DNA of 9,121 bases from Pseudomonadota bacterium. Lineage in GTDB: Bacteria > Bdellovibrionota_C > UBA2361 > OMII01. The notes beneath the pieces were generated by a model. That model had not been told where the DNA came from, made no database searches, and saw nothing but the letters and a program-made list of their open reading frames with translations. Within the stretch, counting starts at the first letter, position 1; each line of letters opens with the position of its first letter. A program made the translations under genes and the position numbers. The stretch is from positions 1 through 9,121 of the forward strand of contig JAIXPR010000308.1 of assembly GCA_027486155.1 (NCBI GenBank), given 5' to 3'. Shown in pieces: positions 6,298 to 9,121 of this stretch.

Positions 6298-6625
6298 GTT
6301 CCTCGTGGGGAATTTGTTGGATTGGCCCTATTCCCTGGTGCTTGGCACTGCTGAAACGGACTGTTACCGACAGCGCCTGTGTCGCGGTTCCTGTATCCAT
6401 TCGAGGTTTAGCAACGCAGCTCCAACCCCTGCGCGATCGGAAATAGCTTGTTAAGGATGTACCAATCGATGTGGGGCCCGGGTGCTCCTGGAGTCGAGTC
6501 AGTAAGGGGAAGTGATTGAATCTACTCGCGCCGGTCGCGTCGATACCGTTGTGCCCCGGATTTTTGTCAGATAATCGGGCGGTAATCTGGAAACGGGCTT
6601 CGATACAGCATAAAGTCCCCGCTCT

Positions 6626-7156
6626 ATGGCCGCTCACCAGCCAACATCGCAGGACAACCTGCCACAACTTCTCTTTTTTTTCGGTCTCGCCGGCGCTGGA
6701 AAGACCTACTGTGGCAACCTCATTTCAGCCCGTCTGGGGTATCACTGCTACGACCTGGACGCGGACTGCACCCCCGGCATGCGCCAAGCTATCGCTGAAG
6801 GAGCTCCATTTACCGATGAGATGCGAGATGAGTTTTTCGCCATCGTGAGCCAGCGGATTGGGGAGTTGAAGGCGTTGTATCCCAAGCTTCTCGTCATGCA
6901 GGCGGCCTACAAAGAGCGTCACAGAGACTTGGTAGAGGCCCAGCATCCCGGTTTGCGGTTGGTCTGGGTAGACGCGCCGGACGAGTTGATCGCGCGCCGT
7001 CTGCACGCTCGAGGCGACGCCGTGTCAGCTCAGTATGCCACCCGCATCAGAGCGAATTTTCAAACCCCAACCTCTGGGCCGCGACTCGTGAATGACGTGG
7101 CTGATGCGGAGCAGGTACTCGCCCGATTTCTGGAACTTTTCGCCACCGAAGTTTAG
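6626..7156 (+). CDS. P-loop small-molecule kinase, gluconokinase/shikimate-kinase-like
   Basis: 176-residue cytoplasmic P-loop kinase. Walker A GLAGAGKT at 20-27 follows a hydrophobic strand (LLFFF). YDLDAD (42-47) sits where gluconokinases have their DGD substrate/magnesium motif, followed by GAPFTDEMRDEFF (59-71), comparable to the G-x-P-L-x-D-x-x-R region of GntK. MQAAYKERHRDLV (91-103) parallels the C-S-A-L-K-x-x-Y-R-D-x-L motif, and VDAPDELIARRLHARGD (115-131) is the LID-type Arg-rich region. Length is typical of GntK (about 175). The altered SAL-K and DGD motifs make the substrate uncertain: a sugar acid or another small molecule. Start: an in-frame TAA at 6611-6613 makes ATG 6626 the first start; no Shine-Dalgarno is visible. 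Single gene, divergent from the DUF5666/DUF6502 set, followed by a T7 run (7178-7184) without a strong stem. Confidence 0.8.
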   Translation: MAAHQPTSQDNLPQLLFFFGLAGAGKTYCGNLISARLGYHCYDLDADCTPGMRQAIAEGAPFTDEMRDEFFAIVSQRIGELKALYPKLLVMQAAYKERHRDLVEAQHPGLRLVWVDAPDELIARRLHARGDAVSAQYATRIRANFQTPTSGPRLVNDVADAEQVLARFLELFATEV

Positions 7157-7374
7157 CTACAGGGGCTCCAGAGGATGTTTTTTTGACGGTTTTAGGCGCC
7201 AATGCCCTGTAGGCCCCTCGGCTGGTGATGACAAGCCCCTCGTAATTCCGTATAGTCCCCTGGTCTCTAGTCTTAGGGGCCGATAGCTTCCCCCTTCGCC
7301 GTTCCCCCTCTCGCCTCAGGCACCGGGGGACAAGTGGCTTCGGGGGACCAGCAGTCTGTCATTAACGACTTTGT

Positions 7375-7447
<73 letters not shown>

Positions 7448-7544
7448 GTTTTTTTCCTACGCGAACTTGGCTGCTCCAAGATTTGCGTGACGGGCCGTTT
7501 TGTTCCTACGCAAACTTGCCGACGGCAAGATTTGCGTGACGGCC
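7448..7544 (+). repeat. Two tandem hairpin-forming repeat units downstream of tRNA-Lys
   Basis: Unit 1 (7448-7496) and unit 2 (7497-7544) align from GTTTTxTTCCTACGC through AAGATTTGCGTGACGG. Each folds into a long stem. Unit 1: ACGCGAA (7459-7465) with TTTGCGT (7482-7488), and CTTGG/CCAAG around CTGCT. Unit 2: ACGCAAA (7508-7514) with TTTGCGT (7531-7537), and CTTGCC/GGCAAG around GAC. Both have the same single bulged A (7481, 7530). The upper stems differ in sequence yet stay paired. Each unit begins with a T-rich run. Confidence 0.8.
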
Positions 7545-7575
7545 TAGGGGCGGATGCCCCTAGGGACCCCGCCGT
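7539..7575. repeat. Perfect 9-bp stem-loop after the hairpin units
   Basis: CCTAGGGGC (7543-7551), loop GGAT, GCCCCTAGG (7556-7564) is a perfect inverted repeat that begins inside the end of repeat unit 2. ACGG (7539-7542) and CCGT (7572-7575) can close an outer stem. There is no T-run (TTAAC follows), so this is a strong hairpin but not a typical intrinsic terminator for tRNA-Lys. Confidence 0.65.
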
Positions 7576-7624
7576 TAACACCCACGAACATCATTCATCG
7601 TAGAGTAACCCAGGTACATGTGGC

Positions 7625-7645
7625 CACGCCAAGATGGGCGTGACG
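7625..7645 (+). repeat. Decayed third copy of the tRNA-downstream hairpin unit
   Basis: CCAAGATGGGCGTGACG (7629-7645) matches CCAAGATTTGCGTGACG of unit 1 except at two adjacent positions (GG for TT). Its partner arm is CACGCC (7625-7630), pairing with GGCGTG (7637-7642). Compared with units 1 and 2 the inner hairpin is missing, but the outer stem remains paired even though the bases changed. Confidence 0.45.
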
Positions 7646-7678
7646 ATGCGCGATCGAAGCTCCCCGAGTCCACCGATT

Positions 7679-7836
7679 CGTTTCAGATGTATCACCCGGA
7701 GGGCCTGTCTCCTGACAGGCCGGGTAGGTTCGATCTATCGAATTGAATTGCAACGGAAGACGCCAACCGAAACGGCGGCCGCGATCCCGGCCCGTCAGGA
7801 GACGGGCCCTCCGGATTGCATCATATCAATGAAACG
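7679..7836. repeat. Inverted pair of GGAG-headed hairpins (REPIN/BIME-like element)
   Basis: Left unit: GGAG (7698-7701), GGCCTGTC (7702-7709), loop TCCT, GACAGGCC (7714-7721), GGG. Right unit, inverted: CCC, GGCCCGTC (7789-7796), AGGA, GACGGGCC (7801-7808), CTCC (7809-7812). Read in the same sense, the two 29-base units differ at only two positions, which pair with each other in the stem (T-A versus C-G). The outer ends carry CGTTTCA (7679-7685) and TGAAACG (7830-7836). A tetranucleotide GGAG before a hairpin, in an inverted pair 65 bp apart, is the layout of REP sequences tied to RAYT transposases. The right edge lies 14 bp beyond the ychF stop codon. No RAYT gene is present in the window. 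Confidence 0.8.
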
Positions 7837-7850
7837 TAGGGCTGCGCGCT

Positions 7851-8975
7851 TTATACGTTGAAGCGGAAGTGCACGATGTCGCCATCCTGCATGATGTATT
7901 CCTTTCCTTCGGTGCGCATCTTTCCGTTCTCCTTGGCTTTAACCTCGGAGCCGGCCGCGACGTAGTCCTCGTAGGAGATAACTTCGGCTCGGATGTATCC
8001 ACGCTCGAAATCGGAGTGGATCTTTCCTGCGCACTGTGGACCGGTGCTGCCAGCCTTGGCGGTCCACGCGTGAGCCTCCTTCGGTCCGATGGTGAAGAAG
8101 GTGATGAGTTCGAGAAGTTTGTATCCAGCGATCGTGAGTCGGTCGAGGCCAGACTGTTCAACGCCCATCGAGGCGAGAAACTCCTTGCGTTCAACGGCGT
8201 TGAGCTCAGCGATCTCCGCTTCAACTTGGCCCGAGATCGTGACGAGCGGTGAGTTCTGCTCGGCGGCATAGGCGGCCAAAGCATCTATCGGGTGCGAGCC
8301 TCCCGGTGTAGGCACATGCAGGAGATCTTTTTCATGGACGTTAGCGACGAAAAGAACAGGCTTCGAAGTTAGAAGGTTACTGGAGACCTCGATCCAATCC
8401 TCCTCGCTGCCTGAGAATTGCGGTGAGGTCTTGAATGCTCGAGCGGGCTTTCCTTGATTGAGCCATGACTCCAATCCTTCAAGAAGGGTCACTCGGGCCT
8501 TTGCTGCCTTGTCTCCGGATTTAGCGATCTTTTCGAGTTTAAGCTTCGCTTTCTGAATGGCGTCGAGGTCAGAGAGGATGAGCTCGGTGTCGATCGTCTC
8601 TACATCGCGGCGTGGATCAACTCCGCCGTCGACGTGTACGATATTCTCATCATCAAAGCATCGAACAACGTGCGCGATAGCGTCGACGCTTCGAATGTGG
8701 CCGAGGAACTGGTTGCCGAGTCCTTCGCCCTTGGAGGCTCCACGAATAAGACCAGCGATATCGACGAAGGTCATCTGCGCTGGGATCAGCTTCGCAGACT
8801 TAGCGAGGTTCGCCAGGATCTCAATGCGTGGATCGGGAACAGGTACCGCTCCCGTGTTCGGTTCGATAGTGCAGAAAGGGAAGTTAGCGGCAGCGGCCTT
8901 AGCCGAGGTGAGCGCGTTGAAGATGGTCGATTTGCCAACGTTGGGGAGTCCAACGATACCACATGTAAATCCCAT
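7851..8975 (-). CDS. ychF: Obg-family ATPase YchF (OLA1 type)
   Basis: Conserved ribosome-associated P-loop NTPase; family members prefer ATP and affect translation and stress responses. 374 residues, about 11 longer than the usual ~363. Seen: G1 GLPNVGKS (9-16), G3 DIAGLIRGASKGEGLGNQFL (72-91), the NVxE element NVHE (212-215) in place of NKxD, which is the family's basis for ATP use, a helical coiled-coil arm (about 130-200), and a C-terminal TGS domain (about 289-372) with KAGSTGPQCAGKIHSDFERG and GKEYIMQDGDIVHFRFNV. The extra length falls mainly after NVHE (DLLHVPTPGGSHP). Start ATG 8973-8975 with AAGGA upstream on the minus strand. pth, its neighbour in many proteobacteria, is not seen in the 146 bp upstream; the 3' side ends beside a REPIN-like repeat. 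Confidence 0.97.
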   Translation of the reverse strand: MGFTCGIVGLPNVGKSTIFNALTSAKAAAANFPFCTIEPNTGAVPVPDPRIEILANLAKSAKLIPAQMTFVDIAGLIRGASKGEGLGNQFLGHIRSVDAIAHVVRCFDDENIVHVDGGVDPRRDVETIDTELILSDLDAIQKAKLKLEKIAKSGDKAAKARVTLLEGLESWLNQGKPARAFKTSPQFSGSEEDWIEVSSNLLTSKPVLFVANVHEKDLLHVPTPGGSHPIDALAAYAAEQNSPLVTISGQVEAEIAELNAVERKEFLASMGVEQSGLDRLTIAGYKLLELITFFTIGPKEAHAWTAKAGSTGPQCAGKIHSDFERGYIRAEVISYEDYVAAGSEVKAKENGKMRTEGKEYIMQDGDIVHFRFNV

Positions 8976-9022
8976 GGAGGTCCTTTGCGTAACACTAGAA
9001 AAGAGAGGACCGGAAGACCTCC
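8976..9022 (-). promoter_or_regulatory. ychF leader able to pair with its own Shine-Dalgarno
   Basis: The sequence just before the ychF ATG (minus AGGACCTCC, plus 8976-8984) contains the ribosome-binding site. Two upstream leader segments are complementary to it: plus 9016-9022 GACCTCC pairs with 8976-8982 (7 bp), and plus 9006-9011 AGGACC pairs with 8979-8984 (6 bp). Both helices would hide the ribosome-binding site and they exclude each other. This is a predicted structure only. Confidence 0.35.
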
Positions 9023-9121
9023 CCTCGGCGGTGCGTCATACACCCGCTCGCAGATGAGTTGGTAGCATGCGCACCGTTACATTTCAACGGATTGGGGGGC
9101 TTTTATAGGGCTAAGTGCCCG
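9023..9121. other. Upstream region of ychF, nothing firm
   Basis: No gene end is recognised. On the minus strand a TTGAAA box (around 9083-9088) has only a poor -10 match 17 bases further on. GGGC (9108-9111) can pair with GCCC (9117-9120). The ychF promoter is probably here but cannot be placed. Confidence 0.3.

Larger units (their letters stand above)
6164..6625. other. Gene-free divergent intergenic region
   Basis: About 460 bp between the divergent starts of the secreted DUF5666-like gene and the P-loop kinase gene. The minus-facing side holds leader hairpins and a palindrome beside a TTGACA box (separate entries). GGGAAT (6308-6313) pairs with ATTCCC (6330-6335). Open frames crossing here on both strands (for example 6257-6667 minus, 6152-6454 plus) are Cys/Ser/Arg-rich without ribosome-binding sites and look like chance frames. 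I see no RNA gene and no confident promoter for the kinase. Confidence 0.5.

Noticed and set aside
6257..6667. 136-codon minus-strand frame upstream of the P-loop kinase
   Set aside because: No ribosome-binding site or conserved motif, and it overlaps the kinase start and the putative control region.
7178..7184. T7 run after the kinase as an intrinsic terminator
   Set aside because: No stable stem directly precedes it; only a 3-bp TCC/GGA pairing is visible.
7456..7544. CRISPR array
   Set aside because: Only two repeat units directly abutting, no unique spacers of regular size, and no cas genes.
8557..9057. 166-codon plus-strand frame opposite ychF
   Set aside because: Shadow of the highly conserved ychF gene on the other strand; Ser/Arg-rich with no motif.

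Overview
The window reads as chromosome from a Gram-negative, probably rod-shaped bacterium of moderate GC. MreB, a lipobox-bearing lipoprotein, Sec-type signal peptides and DUF5666/DUF6502-type proteins fit a proteobacterium or deltaproteobacteria-like lineage. That placement is inference; nothing in the window fixes the taxon.

Layout, left to right. (1) 1-623, minus: 5' part of a 3-hydroxyacyl-CoA dehydrogenase gene, cut by the window edge. (2) 767-1783, plus: a stand-alone, somewhat divergent mreB with no mreC/mreD behind it, convergent with (3) 1797-2762, minus: a multi-pass flippase-like (LPG-synthase transmembrane region) protein. (4) A 42-nt nested inverted repeat lies in the divergent region before 2959-3417, plus: a small membrane-anchored protein of unknown function. 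(5) A gene-poor stretch ends in two adjacent tandem duplications at 3695-3750. (6) Three minus-strand genes follow, transcribed right to left: a secreted DUF5666-like protein with an Arg-Gly tail (5663-6163), a DUF6502-like protein with a helix-turn-helix (4679-5539), and a lipoprotein combining a carboxypeptidase-regulatory-like domain, an Asp/Ser-rich spacer and a DUF5666-like domain (3760-4662). A 12-bp perfect hairpin separates the first two; the last two are 16 bp apart. (7) 6626-7156, plus: a small P-loop kinase of gluconokinase/shikimate-kinase type. (8) tRNA-Lys(UUU), 7375-7447. (9) 7448-7850: no gene, but dense structured repeats: two tandem hairpin units, a perfect 9-bp hairpin, a decayed third unit, and an inverted pair of GGAG-headed hairpins resembling a REPIN/BIME. 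(10) 7851-8975, minus: ychF, a complete conserved housekeeping ATPase with a leader able to fold over its own ribosome-binding site.

Genes that may work together: the DUF5666/DUF6502/DUF5666-lipoprotein set looks like one locus, with a putative DNA-binding or cytoplasmic regulator between two exported proteins sharing a domain type. This is the best candidate for an undescribed system, but no function can be read from the sequence. The second point of interest is the repeat cluster between tRNA-Lys and ychF, where paired (compensatory) base changes between copies suggest that structure rather than primary sequence is conserved.
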